From contig NZ_JJMN01000057.1 in assembly GCF_000696385.1 (NCBI RefSeq), positions 1 through 32,981 of the forward strand: a stretch of DNA of 32,981 nucleotides. Direction: 5' to 3'. Origin of the DNA: Vibrio metoecus (GTDB lineage: Bacteria > Pseudomonadota > Gammaproteobacteria > Enterobacterales > Vibrionaceae). Both the position numbers and the translations under genes were made by a program. The notes under the pieces were generated by a model, which did no database searches, had not been told where the DNA came from, and saw only the letters and a list, made by a program, of their open reading frames with translations. Shown one piece after another: positions 17,649 through 26,117 of the stretch. Every line of letters starts with the position of its first letter. Positions within the stretch are counted from its first letter, which is position 1.

Positions 17649-19391
17649 ATGAATATGAAAATAGCCATCGTAACCGCATGCCCAAGTGGCGTTGCTAACA
17701 GCATAATTGCGGCAGGTTTACTGCAACAAGCCTCTAAAACCCTTGGTTGGGAGGCAATGATTGAATGCCACTCTACAGTGATCGCAGGGCACTCCCTGAC
17801 TGCAGACGAAATCCGCGCTGCGGATTTGGTGGTTCTAGCCACAAACAGTTCAATCGATACACAACGCTTTGTGGGCAAAAAAGTGTATCAAAGCACCATT
17901 TCGGCCTGTACCTCTGATCCTGTGGCTTATCTAACTCAAGCTGCAGCACAAGCTACCGAACTGAGTTCCGCCCAAGCAACACGCTGTGATACCCCCACCA
18001 CAGCGCCTGTTGCCGCGAAAAAAATTGTCGCTATTACGGCTTGCCCTACCGGTGTTGCTCACACCTTTATGGCAGCAGAAGCACTAGAAGCGGAAGCCGT
18101 ACGACAAGGACACCAGATCAAAGTAGAAACACGCGGTTCGGTGGGTGCTAAAAACCAATTGACGACGCAAGACATTGCCGATGCAGATCTTGTGATCATC
18201 GCTGCGGATATTGATGTGCCTCTAGAACGTTTCCACGGCAAACCTCTTTATAAAACGAGCACTGGCTTGGCATTGAAGAAGACCGCTCAAGAGTTAACTA
18301 ACGCGTTTGCTCAAGCCAAAACGTTCTCAAGCACAACCGGCGCCAATGCGAACGAACAATCTGCAGAGAAAAAAGGTGTGTACAAACACCTGATGACTGG
18401 CGTATCACATATGCTGCCGGTAGTGGTTGCAGGGGGCTTGATCATTGCGCTCTCTTTCGTGTTCGGTATTGAAGCATTTAAACAAGAAGGCACATTGGCA
18501 GCGGCATTAATGCAAATTGGTGGCGGCTCCGCCTTTGCCTTAATGATCCCTGTTTTAGCGGGTTACATTGCATTCTCGATCGCTGACCGTCCCGGATTAG
18601 CCCCAGGCTTGATTGGCGGTATGCTAGCAAGTTCAACCGGTGCAGGCTTTCTTGGCGGCATAGTAGCCGGTTTCCTTGCCGGTTATAGCGCCAAATTTAT
18701 TGCAGACAAAGTGCAGCTCCCGCAATCCATGGCTGCGCTCAAACCGATCCTGATCATCCCATTTATTGCTAGCTTATTCACAGGCTTAGTGATGATTTAT
18801 GTGGTGGGTGGACCGATGTCGAGCATCATGGCAGCGATGACCACGTTCTTAAACAACATGGGTTCAGCCAACGCAGTTCTACTTGGTATTGTGCTTGGTG
18901 CGATGATGTGTTTCGACTTAGGTGGCCCCGTCAACAAAGCCGCGTACACTTTCGGTGTAGGTCTGCTGGCATCACAAACGTATGCGCCAATGGCAGCAAT
19001 CATGGCAGCAGGTATGGTACCTGCGCTAGGTATGGGGCTTGCTACATTCATTGCCAAAGACAAGTTTGAAGCAGGTGAACGTGAAGCGGGTAAAGCATCT
19101 TTTGTATTAGGTTTATGCTTTATTTCTGAAGGTGCGATTCCGTTTGCAGCGAAAGACCCAATGCGTGTGATTCCAGCTTGTATGGCGGGTGGTGCGGTGA
19201 CGGGTGCGCTTTCTATGCTGTTTGGCGCGAAATTGATGGCTCCACACGGTGGTCTGTTCGTGCTACTGATCCCAAATGCGATTAGCCCAGTATTGCTCTA
19301 CTTAGTGGCCATTGCGGTCGGTACTGCGATCACCGGTTTCGGATATGCAATGGTAAAAAAATCGGCACAGGCTAAGCCCGTGACCGCTTAA
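17649..19391 (+). CDS. fruA: PTS fructose-specific EIIB'BC permease
   Basis: A 580-residue inner-membrane permease with domain order IIB'-IIB-IIC. The first IIB repeat has TACPSGVANS (C11); the second has the canonical TACPTGVAHTFMAAEALE with phospho-cysteine C132. The IIC membrane domain runs from about 245 to the end and begins YKHLMTGVSHMLPVVVAGG. In E. coli FruA the first IIB copy is non-catalytic and docks FPr; the same division is likely here even though a cysteine is present. It takes up fructose and phosphorylates it at C1. Two in-frame ATGs open the gene (17649 and 17655); an AGGAC lies 12 bases before the first. A strong terminator follows. Confidence 0.95.
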   Translation: MNMKIAIVTACPSGVANSIIAAGLLQQASKTLGWEAMIECHSTVIAGHSLTADEIRAADLVVLATNSSIDTQRFVGKKVYQSTISACTSDPVAYLTQAAAQATELSSAQATRCDTPTTAPVAAKKIVAITACPTGVAHTFMAAEALEAEAVRQGHQIKVETRGSVGAKNQLTTQDIADADLVIIAADIDVPLERFHGKPLYKTSTGLALKKTAQELTNAFAQAKTFSSTTGANANEQSAEKKGVYKHLMTGVSHMLPVVVAGGLIIALSFVFGIEAFKQEGTLAAALMQIGGGSAFALMIPVLAGYIAFSIADRPGLAPGLIGGMLASSTGAGFLGGIVAGFLAGYSAKFIADKVQLPQSMAALKPILIIPFIASLFTGLVMIYVVGGPMSSIMAAMTTFLNNMGSANAVLLGIVLGAMMCFDLGGPVNKAAYTFGVGLLASQTYAPMAAIMAAGMVPALGMGLATFIAKDKFEAGEREAGKASFVLGLCFISEGAIPFAAKDPMRVIPACMAGGAVTGALSMLFGAKLMAPHGGLFVLLIPNAISPVLLYLVAIAVGTAITGFGYAMVKKSAQAKPVTA

Positions 19392-19406
19392 AATCTCAAT
19401 GAGATC

Positions 19407-19440
19407 AAAGAAGCCAGTGGTTAAACACTGGCTTCTTTAC
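19407..19440. terminator. Bidirectional terminator after fruA
   Basis: A 13-bp perfect stem, AAAGAAGCCAGTG (19407-19419) with CACTGGCTTCTTT (19426-19438), 6-base loop. It lies between convergent fruA and the lipoprotein gene, with A-tract and T-tract arms that suit both directions. Confidence 0.9.
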
Positions 19441-19447
19441 GTTTACA

Positions 19448-20125
19448 TTATTTATTTTGTGAGAACTTCTCTTGAATATAGTGGCGAGAAACATCCACCA
19501 CCGCCACATCTTTGAAGAAACTGCGCCCCAGCAAAAGTGGGTAAGTTAAATGGGTACGATCTGTCAAAGTAAACTCGGTATATTCTTTGAGATCACCAAT
19601 TTGGATCCATGCCATTACCACTGCTCGACGTTGCGGCTTCTCTGCACTGGATTGACGAATTCTCACCCAGCGTTCAACTGGTAAGCTGATTTCTTCACTA
19701 CGCACATTGTCGTGCTCAATCCGAAACTTCACCCAGTCTTGCCCACTGCGTTCAAAAGTGACGATGTCTACCGCACTGATCGATGAAGTGGTTGCACCAG
19801 TATCGATACGTGCTTTGAAACTCTCTTTCAATCCAGGGAGGTAAACCCACTCTTTATCCCCTAACACGATCTTGCCGTCAGAGGTGTGTTTCGCCATAGA
19901 GAAGTCATCTTTGACTTCCGATTCAAATGAATGTGCTGGTTCTAAACGAGGTAATGTTTCTACCAACGGTGCATTTTCATCAACAATGACTTTTGGAGCT
20001 TCAACCACCGGAGCTACAGGTGGTGTGGCATTTTTCTCGGGCTCTGCGGGTAAAGGAGTGGTGGCACACGCCACCAACCCGCTACTTAACATTAAAGACA
20101 CTAATAATTTCAGTGGATGATTCAT
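19448..20125 (-). CDS. Lipoprotein with retropepsin-like 'ATP-dependent zinc protease' domain
   Basis: A 225-residue exported lipoprotein. The signal peptide (LKLLVSLMLSSG) ends in the lipobox LVAC with acylated C20; residue +2 is Ala, which favours the outer membrane. A Pro/Glu-rich linker (21-80) leads to a COG4067-type domain, formerly named ATP-dependent zinc protease and now seen as retropepsin-like: LGDKEWVYLP, then the aspartate motif ARIDTGATTSS (D108), and YPLLLGRSFF with VDVSRHY near the end. DTGA is the expected catalytic motif of aspartic peptidases. Substrate unknown. Cytoplasmic relatives are linked to RimK-type ligases; no such ligase is next to this one. Transcribed alone and convergent with fruA. 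Confidence 0.8.
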   Translation of the reverse strand: MNHPLKLLVSLMLSSGLVACATTPLPAEPEKNATPPVAPVVEAPKVIVDENAPLVETLPRLEPAHSFESEVKDDFSMAKHTSDGKIVLGDKEWVYLPGLKESFKARIDTGATTSSISAVDIVTFERSGQDWVKFRIEHDNVRSEEISLPVERWVRIRQSSAEKPQRRAVVMAWIQIGDLKEYTEFTLTDRTHLTYPLLLGRSFFKDVAVVDVSRHYIQEKFSQNK

Positions 20126-20181
20126 ACTTTCACCTAATCAAATACCACCCTTCCTGATTGGGTATGATTTTGCCATCTTCT

Positions 20182-21363
20182 TTATGACACCTGGATAATT
20201 GCATTCGCCACATACGGGATGTCTTTCTCGGTCAATCCGGCGATATTAATACGGCCATCTGCCACACCGTAAATGGCAAACTCTTCACGTAAACGCCCCA
20301 TCTGCTCAGCGGAGAAGCCTAACACCGTAAACATCCCCCTGTGGCTTTCAATGAAGTCGAATTGTCGCGTATTGTGTTGATTTCTCAACTCATTACACAA
20401 ATCTTTGCGCAGAGTTAACAAACGTTGCTGCATTTCGTTCAGCTCTTGCTTCCAAATCGCGGTCAACGGCTCATCTCTTAGCACTGTCTTCACTAATGCG
20501 GCACCGTGATCTGGTGGCATCGTGTACGTAGAGCGCGCCAAGGTGAGCATTTTACCCCGTGCATTGGTGACATCTTGCAGGCTTTTACCAATCACAATGG
20601 CCGCACCGGTTCGTTCTCGGTACAACCCAAAATTCTTAGAACAAGAGGTCGTAATTAACATTTCTTCCACGCGTTCAGCCATATAACGTAGGCCTTGTGC
20701 ATCTTGTTCTAAACCATCACCAAAACCTTGATAAGCGATATCGACAAAGGGAATAAAGCTATTTTTCTGGGCTAAATCTGTGATTGCTTGCCATGCAGAA
20801 AAGTCAATGTCCGCCCCCGTAGGGTTATGACAACAACCATGCAGTAAAACCACATCTTTTGGACCAGCTTGTGCCAAATCCGCTAACATCTGTTGAGTAT
20901 CCACCATTTTGGTATCACGGCTAAAGTAACGGTAATAACGTACTTTTAGCCCAGCGGCTTCCATCACAGGTTTGTGGTTCACATAGCTAGGATCCGTGAT
21001 CCAGACGGTCGTTTCTGGCTGCGCCACACGCATTAAATCGCCTAACATCCGCAGTGCACCACTGGCTCCTGGCGTTTGGATCGCAATCGTGCGTTCGGTA
21101 TCCAGCGTTGAGCCAAGTACCAGTTGCAGCATGCTCTGATTGAATTCTTCGCATCCAGCAAGACCAACGTACGATTTGGTTTTCTGAGTCGCGACCACCT
21201 TTTCTTGCGCCAATGCTACCGCGCGCATGATTGGGGTTTCGCCCAAACTATTTTTATAAACGCCTATTCCTAGATCCACTTTTTGTGGACGAGGATCATT
21301 ACGAAAGGCAACGGAGAGAGAAAGAATTGGATCTAAAACTGGTGCTGGTAAATGAGTAAACAT
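20182..21363 (-). CDS. Class I aromatic/aspartate aminotransferase
   Basis: A 393-residue PLP-dependent fold-type I transaminase starting MFTHLPAPVLDPILSL. An upstream in-frame TTG (21394-21396) would add 11 residues, but the family begins close to this ATG. Visible features: VDLGIGVYK, TPGASGALR, HGCCHNPTG (N180), DIAYQGFGDG and the PLP lysine K243 in SCSKNFGLYRERTG. It should move the amino group between aspartate or an aromatic amino acid and 2-oxoglutarate; the preference for aspartate over Tyr/Phe (TyrB-like) is not clear by eye. Transcribed on its own, with about 120 bases to nrdG and 60 to the lipoprotein gene. Confidence 0.88.
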   Translation of the reverse strand: MFTHLPAPVLDPILSLSVAFRNDPRPQKVDLGIGVYKNSLGETPIMRAVALAQEKVVATQKTKSYVGLAGCEEFNQSMLQLVLGSTLDTERTIAIQTPGASGALRMLGDLMRVAQPETTVWITDPSYVNHKPVMEAAGLKVRYYRYFSRDTKMVDTQQMLADLAQAGPKDVVLLHGCCHNPTGADIDFSAWQAITDLAQKNSFIPFVDIAYQGFGDGLEQDAQGLRYMAERVEEMLITTSCSKNFGLYRERTGAAIVIGKSLQDVTNARGKMLTLARSTYTMPPDHGAALVKTVLRDEPLTAIWKQELNEMQQRLLTLRKDLCNELRNQHNTRQFDFIESHRGMFTVLGFSAEQMGRLREEFAIYGVADGRINIAGLTEKDIPYVANAIIQVS

Positions 21364-21485
21364 GAAAGTCACAACCCTTTGAAATTCAGGTAACAACCCA
21401 CAAAGTAAACCAGATAGATAAAAACCGAAAGGGATTTTTTGTTCTCAGCGCAACAGCGTTACATACAGCGCTGAGAACAAAAAAA

Positions 21486-21953
21486 TTACACCGTAAAGCG
21501 ATGGATCACTTGATTGGCACTGCCCCGCCACTCCAGCATCGGATCCGCGAGTGCTTGTTCAAATTTGCCATCCACCAATACATCAAGGTAAGGCAGCAAC
21601 GCTTGCTGTGCGTCATTAAAATCGGCCAGTCGATAACCCGTCCATAACCAGATATCTTTATCAGGGCATTCCTCTTTCACTCGACGAACCAAACGCAGCA
21701 CGGCGTCAACATTCGCGGGGTGAAGGGGATCACCTCCTGAAAGAGATAAACCGCGCCGTTTGATCCGCGTGTCATTCAAATCCGCAATAATCTGGTCTTC
21801 CAACTCTTGAGTGTAAGGATGCCCAGAGGAGAGTGACCAAGTGCTTTGGTTATAGCACCCTTTACATTGATGCTCGCAACCAGAGACAAACAGCGTACAG
21901 CGTGTCCCCGGTCCGTTGACGACATCAATGGGATAATATTGATGATAATTCAT
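21486..21953 (-). CDS. nrdG: Anaerobic ribonucleotide reductase activating protein
   Basis: A 155-residue radical-SAM activase. The CxxxCxxC cluster motif is SGCEHQCKGCYN (C26, C30, C33), which binds the 4Fe-4S cluster that cleaves S-adenosylmethionine. LSGGDPL (about 76-82) is the usual SAM-contact segment. It forms the glycyl radical on NrdD (G681). Its start lies 4 bases after the nrdD stop, so the two are one operon and probably translationally coupled. Length matches E. coli NrdG (154). Confidence 0.96.
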   Translation of the reverse strand: MNYHQYYPIDVVNGPGTRCTLFVSGCEHQCKGCYNQSTWSLSSGHPYTQELEDQIIADLNDTRIKRRGLSLSGGDPLHPANVDAVLRLVRRVKEECPDKDIWLWTGYRLADFNDAQQALLPYLDVLVDGKFEQALADPMLEWRGSANQVIHRFTV

Positions 21954-21957
21954 AAAG

Positions 21958-24078
21958 TTATAGGTGTTTTACCCGACGTTTCACTTCTTCTTGTTTACCG
22001 ACGTTAAACGGGCGTGCATCAGGGCTGCCTAAATAGCCACACACACGACGGGTTACCGAAACTTTGGTCGGCTCATGGTTACCACAACGTGGGCAAACAA
22101 ACCCTTTGCTAGTACAGTCAAACTCGCCCGTAAAGCCACACTCATAACACTCATCAATTGGAGTATTCGTTCCGTAGTACGGCACGCGGTGATAGCTGTA
22201 ATCCCACACGTTTTCCAGCGCTTCCACGTTACGTTGCATATTCGGGAATTCGCCATAACAGATGAAACCACCGCTCGAAATTTCCGGATACGGCATCTCG
22301 AAATCAATCTTGTCGTACGGGTTGACCTTTTTCTGCACATCCAAGTGGAAGCTGTTGGTGTAGTAACCTTTATCAGTTACCCCTTCTACCACGCCAAATT
22401 GTTTGGCATCGATACGGCAGAATCGGCTACACAAGTTTTCACTCGGCGTACCATACAAGCTGAATGCATAACCAGTTTCTTTCTTCCATTGCTCCACGGT
22501 ATTGCGTAGATGTTGAATGATGTTGACCGCTTCTTCACGCAATTGAACATCATCATAAACATGCGTTTTCTGGCCAAACAGCGCAATAATGGTTTCATGC
22601 ACACCAATGTAACCCAGTGAAATTGAGGCACGACCATGCTTGAAAATATCGGCAATGGAATCATTGGCTTTCAAACGCACTCCGCAGGCACCTTCCATGT
22701 AAAGAATAGGTGCCACACGAGCTTTTACGTTTTCTAAACGATTGATACGTGTATCCAGCGCACGACGAGCTAGCTTCAATTTTTCATCGAGCAGCGCGTA
22801 GAATTTCTTAACATCCCCTTTGGCTTTTAAGGCAATGCGTGGCAAGTTTAGGCTTACAACACCAAGGTTATTACGCCCTTCATGGATCAGCTCACCGTTT
22901 TCCTCATAAGGATTGAGGAAAGAGCGACATCCCATTGGGGTTTTGAATGAGCCGGTAATTTCAACCACTTTATCGTAGTTGAGAATATCAGGGTACATGC
23001 GCTTAGACGCGCACTCTAATGCCAGTTGCTTAATGTCGTAATTGGGATCTTCGGCTTTATGGTTTAGGCCATCTTTAATGGCAAACACCAGTTTAGGGAA
23101 TACGGCCGTTTTGCGATTTTTCCCCAGACCCGCAATCCGATTTTTCAGGATCGACTGCTGGATCAAGCGAGATTCCCAGCAAGTTCCCAAACCAAAACCA
23201 AACGTGACAAACGGAGTCTGCCCATTCGCGGTATGCAAGGTATTGACTTCATACTCAAGAGATTGGAAAGCGTCATAACACTCTTTTTCGGTACGCGCTT
23301 TAGCAAATGCTTCTGGGTTACTGATCTCCCATTCACGAGCAATATCTAGATGCTTTTCATAGCTTGCCGTCACATAAGGAGCCAACACTTCATCAATTCG
23401 GTTGATCGTGGTGCCGCCATAAATGTGGCTTGCAACTTGTGCAATGATTTGCGCCGTGACGGCTGTTGCAGTCGAAATTGACTTAGGAGTATCAATTTCT
23501 GCATTCCCCATTTTAAAGCCATGGGTCAGCATGCCTTTAAGATCAATCAGCATGCAGTTAAACATGGGGAAAAATGGTGCGTAATCCAGATCGTGATAAT
23601 GTATATCGCCCTCTTCGTGAGCTTGCACAACATCACGAGGAAGAATACGGGTTTTCGCGTAATGCTTAGCCACAATACCCGCCAGTAAATCACGCTGAGT
23701 CGGGATCACTTTGCCATCTTTGTTGGCGTTTTCATTGAGTAAATCCGCATTGCTTTCTTGGATCAAGCCTTCGATTTCTCGAGTCAGTTTGCTCTGTTTC
23801 TCACGCGCAACATCACGGTCATGGCGATATTCGATGTATGAGCGGGCTAATGCTTTATATGGGCCTTGCATTAGCTCGTTTTCGACTAGCGTCTGGATTT
23901 CGGCAATATGTACCTCTTCGTAATCTCGCAACTTCAACTCAACCGCTAACGCAACATTCAATGCATAGATGGCGATGTCTTGATCTGCGTGCTCGGCAGC
24001 ACTTTCCACAGCAGCTTGAATACGATCCCTGTTGAATGGCGCTTTTGAGCCATCACGTTTGATTACGATAGGTTTCAC
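21958..24078 (-). CDS. nrdD: Anaerobic ribonucleoside-triphosphate reductase (class III)
   Basis: A 706-residue glycyl-radical enzyme. An N-terminal ATP-cone (about 1-95, IVIKRDGSKAPFNRDRI) gives allosteric control, followed by the barrel core, a zinc site with C644, C647, C662 and C665 (CYECG...CPRCG), and the radical loop RVCGYLG with G681. These positions coincide with E. coli NrdD. It reduces NTPs to dNTPs without oxygen, using formate as reductant, after activation by NrdG. AAGGAG lies just before the ATG. Upstream are two NrdR boxes and a perfect FNR site (see separate entries), so it should be induced without oxygen and repressed when dATP is high. Full length and intact. Confidence 0.97.
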   Translation of the reverse strand: MKPIVIKRDGSKAPFNRDRIQAAVESAAEHADQDIAIYALNVALAVELKLRDYEEVHIAEIQTLVENELMQGPYKALARSYIEYRHDRDVAREKQSKLTREIEGLIQESNADLLNENANKDGKVIPTQRDLLAGIVAKHYAKTRILPRDVVQAHEEGDIHYHDLDYAPFFPMFNCMLIDLKGMLTHGFKMGNAEIDTPKSISTATAVTAQIIAQVASHIYGGTTINRIDEVLAPYVTASYEKHLDIAREWEISNPEAFAKARTEKECYDAFQSLEYEVNTLHTANGQTPFVTFGFGLGTCWESRLIQQSILKNRIAGLGKNRKTAVFPKLVFAIKDGLNHKAEDPNYDIKQLALECASKRMYPDILNYDKVVEITGSFKTPMGCRSFLNPYEENGELIHEGRNNLGVVSLNLPRIALKAKGDVKKFYALLDEKLKLARRALDTRINRLENVKARVAPILYMEGACGVRLKANDSIADIFKHGRASISLGYIGVHETIIALFGQKTHVYDDVQLREEAVNIIQHLRNTVEQWKKETGYAFSLYGTPSENLCSRFCRIDAKQFGVVEGVTDKGYYTNSFHLDVQKKVNPYDKIDFEMPYPEISSGGFICYGEFPNMQRNVEALENVWDYSYHRVPYYGTNTPIDECYECGFTGEFDCTSKGFVCPRCGNHEPTKVSVTRRVCGYLGSPDARPFNVGKQEEVKRRVKHL

Positions 24079-24120
24079 CTTTTCTCCTTACCCAGCATAC
24101 CCACAGAGTTATCCACAAAT

Positions 24121-24136
24121 ACACTATATAGGGTTA
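24121..24136 (-). promoter_or_regulatory. NrdR box, start-proximal
   Basis: ACACTATATAGGGTTA matches the NrdR consensus (ACACWATATATWGTGT) well in its left half. It starts 31 bases from the second box, about three helical turns, which is the classic paired arrangement for the ATP/dATP-sensing repressor NrdR. Confidence 0.85.
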
Positions 24137-24151
24137 ATTATTCTGCGACTG

Positions 24152-24167
24152 ACACTATATGTTGTGG
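24152..24167 (-). promoter_or_regulatory. NrdR box, start-distal
   Basis: ACACTATATGTTGTGG is the better of the pair (both halves recognisable). It overlaps the start point predicted from the FNR box and the -10 element, so bound NrdR would block RNA polymerase. Confidence 0.87.
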
Positions 24168-24169
24168 CG

Positions 24170-24212
24170 TATTTAACGAAATGCATCAAGCAGGAGTATT
24201 GATTTAGATCAA
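24170..24212 (-). promoter_or_regulatory. FNR-dependent nrdDG promoter
   Basis: TTGATTTAGATCAA at 24199-24212 is a perfect FNR site (TTGAT-N4-ATCAA). On the minus strand a -10 hexamer TAAATA lies at 24175-24170. That places the start near 24164 and the FNR site centre about 41.5 bases upstream, the standard class II activator position. This is direct sequence support for anaerobic induction; the start point itself is inferred. Confidence 0.85.
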
Positions 24213-24442
24213 CAAAAACTGACCAACGAGCAAGATCAATGCGATCTTATTGGTGAAGATCCCAAACCCGAAAGAAACCTTGAAAATAGCGATTTTTGTG
24301 ATTTGAGTTACTGAACTGAAGAAAGCGTTATCAGAGGGATTGCTACTATTGAGCTACTGTAAAAAATGTATATTTAAACTGGGCAAACACACCGAGATTT
24401 AACGTCTTAGATACGGATTTAAACTCTCATTTTTTAATGGTT

Positions 24443-24465
24443 AAGTTTCCAGCGGGAACTTTTTT
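24443..24465 (+). terminator. Terminator-like hairpin inside the candidate small RNA
   Basis: AAGTTTCC (24443-24450) pairs with GGGAACTT (24454-24461), one G-T pair, 3-base loop, followed by a T run to 24465. Confidence 0.55.
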
Positions 24466-24505
24466 GTACCTTATGTGTTTCCGGCAAAGTTTCTCATAGA
24501 GAAAT

Positions 24506-24536
24506 AGAGCGCCTGTACAAGCGCGCTCTTTTTTTC
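24506..24536 (+). terminator. Strong plus-strand terminator with no upstream gene
   Basis: AGAGCGC (24506-24512) pairs with GCGCTCT (24523-24529), followed by a run of T residues. The T tract is on the plus strand only. It also lies just after the stop of the minus-strand AhpD-like gene, for which it could act as a weaker terminator. Confidence 0.75.
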
Positions 24537-24550
24537 ACCATTGCGTTGCT

Positions 24551-25084
24551 TTACAGCTGTACGTTAACTTTAGGGAAATCCACATCCGTTCCGACAACAT
24601 GGTTGGCATAGTTTGTGAAAGTATTTGCACTCACTTGGGCCAAAACTTCAAATAGTAGGCCTTCATCAATACCTTGTGCTTGTGCTTCTACCCATTGTTC
24701 ATCAGAGATAACACCACGCTGTTTCACAAGTGCTACCGCTAACTGTACCAAGGCATTATCTAGAGCATTGGATGCCATTCCTTGACGTGCAGCTAGGATT
24801 TCTTCATCCGATATACCTGCTCCACGACTGATCATAGTATGAGCGGATAGGCAGTATTGGCACGCATTCGCTTGACCAATTCCTAGCGCAATCAGTTCAC
24901 GTTGCTTAGCCGTTAGGCGACCGTGGCTGAGAGCTTCGCTAAATGCGAGATACGCGTTTAATACTGTTGATGAATGCGCAACCGTGGCATAGAGATTCGG
25001 AATCATGCCAATTTTTTGCTTGATCGCAGTCAGTGTTGCAGCAGCTTCACCTTGTGGGTTCGATACAGGAAGAATACGGCTCAT
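24551..25084 (-). CDS. AhpD-like / carboxymuconolactone decarboxylase-family protein
   Basis: A 177-residue all-helical protein of the AhpD/CMD superfamily. The redox motif is ACQYCLSAH with C75 and C78, H82 and the upstream glutamate E63 (QRELIALG), the charge-relay arrangement of alkylhydroperoxidase D. Such proteins reduce organic peroxides or act on unknown small molecules with the CxxC pair. No ahpC partner is adjacent. It is divergently arranged with an AraC-type regulator 124 bases away, a common pairing in which the regulator controls the enzyme. AAGGATC upstream of the ATG is a workable ribosome site. Confidence 0.87.
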   Translation of the reverse strand: MSRILPVSNPQGEAAATLTAIKQKIGMIPNLYATVAHSSTVLNAYLAFSEALSHGRLTAKQRELIALGIGQANACQYCLSAHTMISRGAGISDEEILAARQGMASNALDNALVQLAVALVKQRGVISDEQWVEAQAQGIDEGLLFEVLAQVSANTFTNYANHVVGTDVDFPKVNVQL

Positions 25085-25208
25085 AAATAAGATCCTTATT
25101 GATTGAGTGACTTGTGTGTTTCAGTGAATTAACGCTGTGCATATTGACACAATGGAAAATACGAATTATCACTAAACATCTACAAATTCATACAATACGT
25201 CTTATCTT

Positions 25209-26036
25209 ATGGATGCACTCTCCACTCTCATACAACATGCAGCTCCCAAGGCTAGCTTATTTTTCTCCGGCAATCTTTGTCAAAGCTCGGTAAGCGAAGA
25301 TCATTACAACGGGGGACAACTCCACTTATTACGCAGTGGTCAGTTGGCTCTCCATCAAGCAGGCAGCCCCACTTTGATGATTGATGAGCCTACTCTCATT
25401 GTTTACCCCCGAGGCCAGCATCACCGTTTACAACCGATGCATTTTAGTGGATGTGATTTAGTATGCGCTCGCTTGTCGTTTCGTGATTCTCCTCTCTTTC
25501 GTGCGCTGCCTGATGCATTGATCATTCCTCTTGCTCAGCTTGAGGGGCTAGCTCCGACTATCCATTTACTGTTTGACGAGGCTTTTTCTCAACGCTACGC
25601 CCACTCTGCTATTGTCGCGAGTTTATTGGATTTACTGCTATTGCTGTTGCTACGCCATTTGGTTGAGCACCATTTATGCCCATCAGGTTTATTGGCTGCG
25701 ATGACAGATCCTAAACTTGCCAAAGCCATCGAAGCCATTCATGCGAACCCAGATACACCATGGACGATCGCGGACCTAGCTAAGCTTGCAGGGATGTCTC
25801 GATCACAATTTGCCGCGCGTTTTCATCACGTTATTGGTCAGCCACCATTAAGTTATGTGACTGAATCACGTTTACTACTGGCACAGCAATTATTACTTGC
25901 AGGGCAACCCGTTAAACTTATCGCCCTAGAAGTGGGCTACAGCGGTGGTGTGGCTTTTTCTCGCGCATTCGAACGTCAGTTTGGCTGCACTCCAACGCGT
26001 TGGTTACAGCAACAAAACCGAAATAAGCAGGAGTGA
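25209..26036 (+). CDS. AraC-family transcriptional regulator
   Basis: A 275-residue regulator with an N-terminal cupin-like effector domain (about 10-160; LLRSGQLALHQ, IVYPRGQHHRLQP) and a C-terminal double helix-turn-helix (about 175-270): WTIADLAKLAGMSRSQFAARF and IALEVGYSGGVAFSRAFERQFG. The cupin type is the one found beside small redox or efflux genes. The inducer is unknown. Divergent from the AhpD-like gene, which is its most likely target. The ATG at 25209 has no good ribosome site in front; the next in-frame candidates are far inside the cupin, so this start is kept. A stem-loop overlaps the stop codon. Confidence 0.88.
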   Translation: MDALSTLIQHAAPKASLFFSGNLCQSSVSEDHYNGGQLHLLRSGQLALHQAGSPTLMIDEPTLIVYPRGQHHRLQPMHFSGCDLVCARLSFRDSPLFRALPDALIIPLAQLEGLAPTIHLLFDEAFSQRYAHSAIVASLLDLLLLLLLRHLVEHHLCPSGLLAAMTDPKLAKAIEAIHANPDTPWTIADLAKLAGMSRSQFAARFHHVIGQPPLSYVTESRLLLAQQLLLAGQPVKLIALEVGYSGGVAFSRAFERQFGCTPTRWLQQQNRNKQE

Positions 26037-26066
26037 TTGAGCCGTGAGAATCAACCGGCTCAATCA
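26034..26066. terminator. Stem-loop at the end of the AraC gene
   Basis: TGATTGAGCCG (26034-26044) pairs perfectly with CGGCTCAATCA (26056-26066), 11-base loop. It starts in the stop codon. The plus-strand T tract is interrupted (TATGTTTTCTTC), so termination is likely but not certain. Confidence 0.6.
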
Positions 26067-26086
26067 TATGTTTTCTTCTGTTATTG

Positions 26087-26117
26087 CGTTACTGAATGTC
26101 GAGTTTATTCAGTAACG
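26087..26117. terminator. Stem-loop at the end of the phosphatase gene
   Basis: CGTTACTGAA (26087-26096) pairs perfectly with TTCAGTAACG (26108-26117). The stop codon of the frame-corrected phosphatase gene (26089-26091) is inside the stem. No long T tract on either side. Confidence 0.45.

Larger units (their letters stand above)
24382..24537 (+). ncRNA. Candidate small RNA between nrdD and the AhpD-like gene
   Basis: The plus strand of this otherwise gene-free stretch has a plausible promoter (TTGAGC 24349-24354, 16-base gap, TATTTA 24371-24376), then U-rich segments (CATTTTTTAATGG) and three hairpins: 24443-24465 followed by T residues, TTTCTC/GAGAAA at 24491-24505, and the strong terminator at 24506-24536. 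No ORF of note is present and no annotated plus-strand gene precedes the terminators, which is the signature of an independent Hfq-type small RNA of about 150 bases (or about 80 if the first hairpin terminates). No family recognised. Confidence 0.35.
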
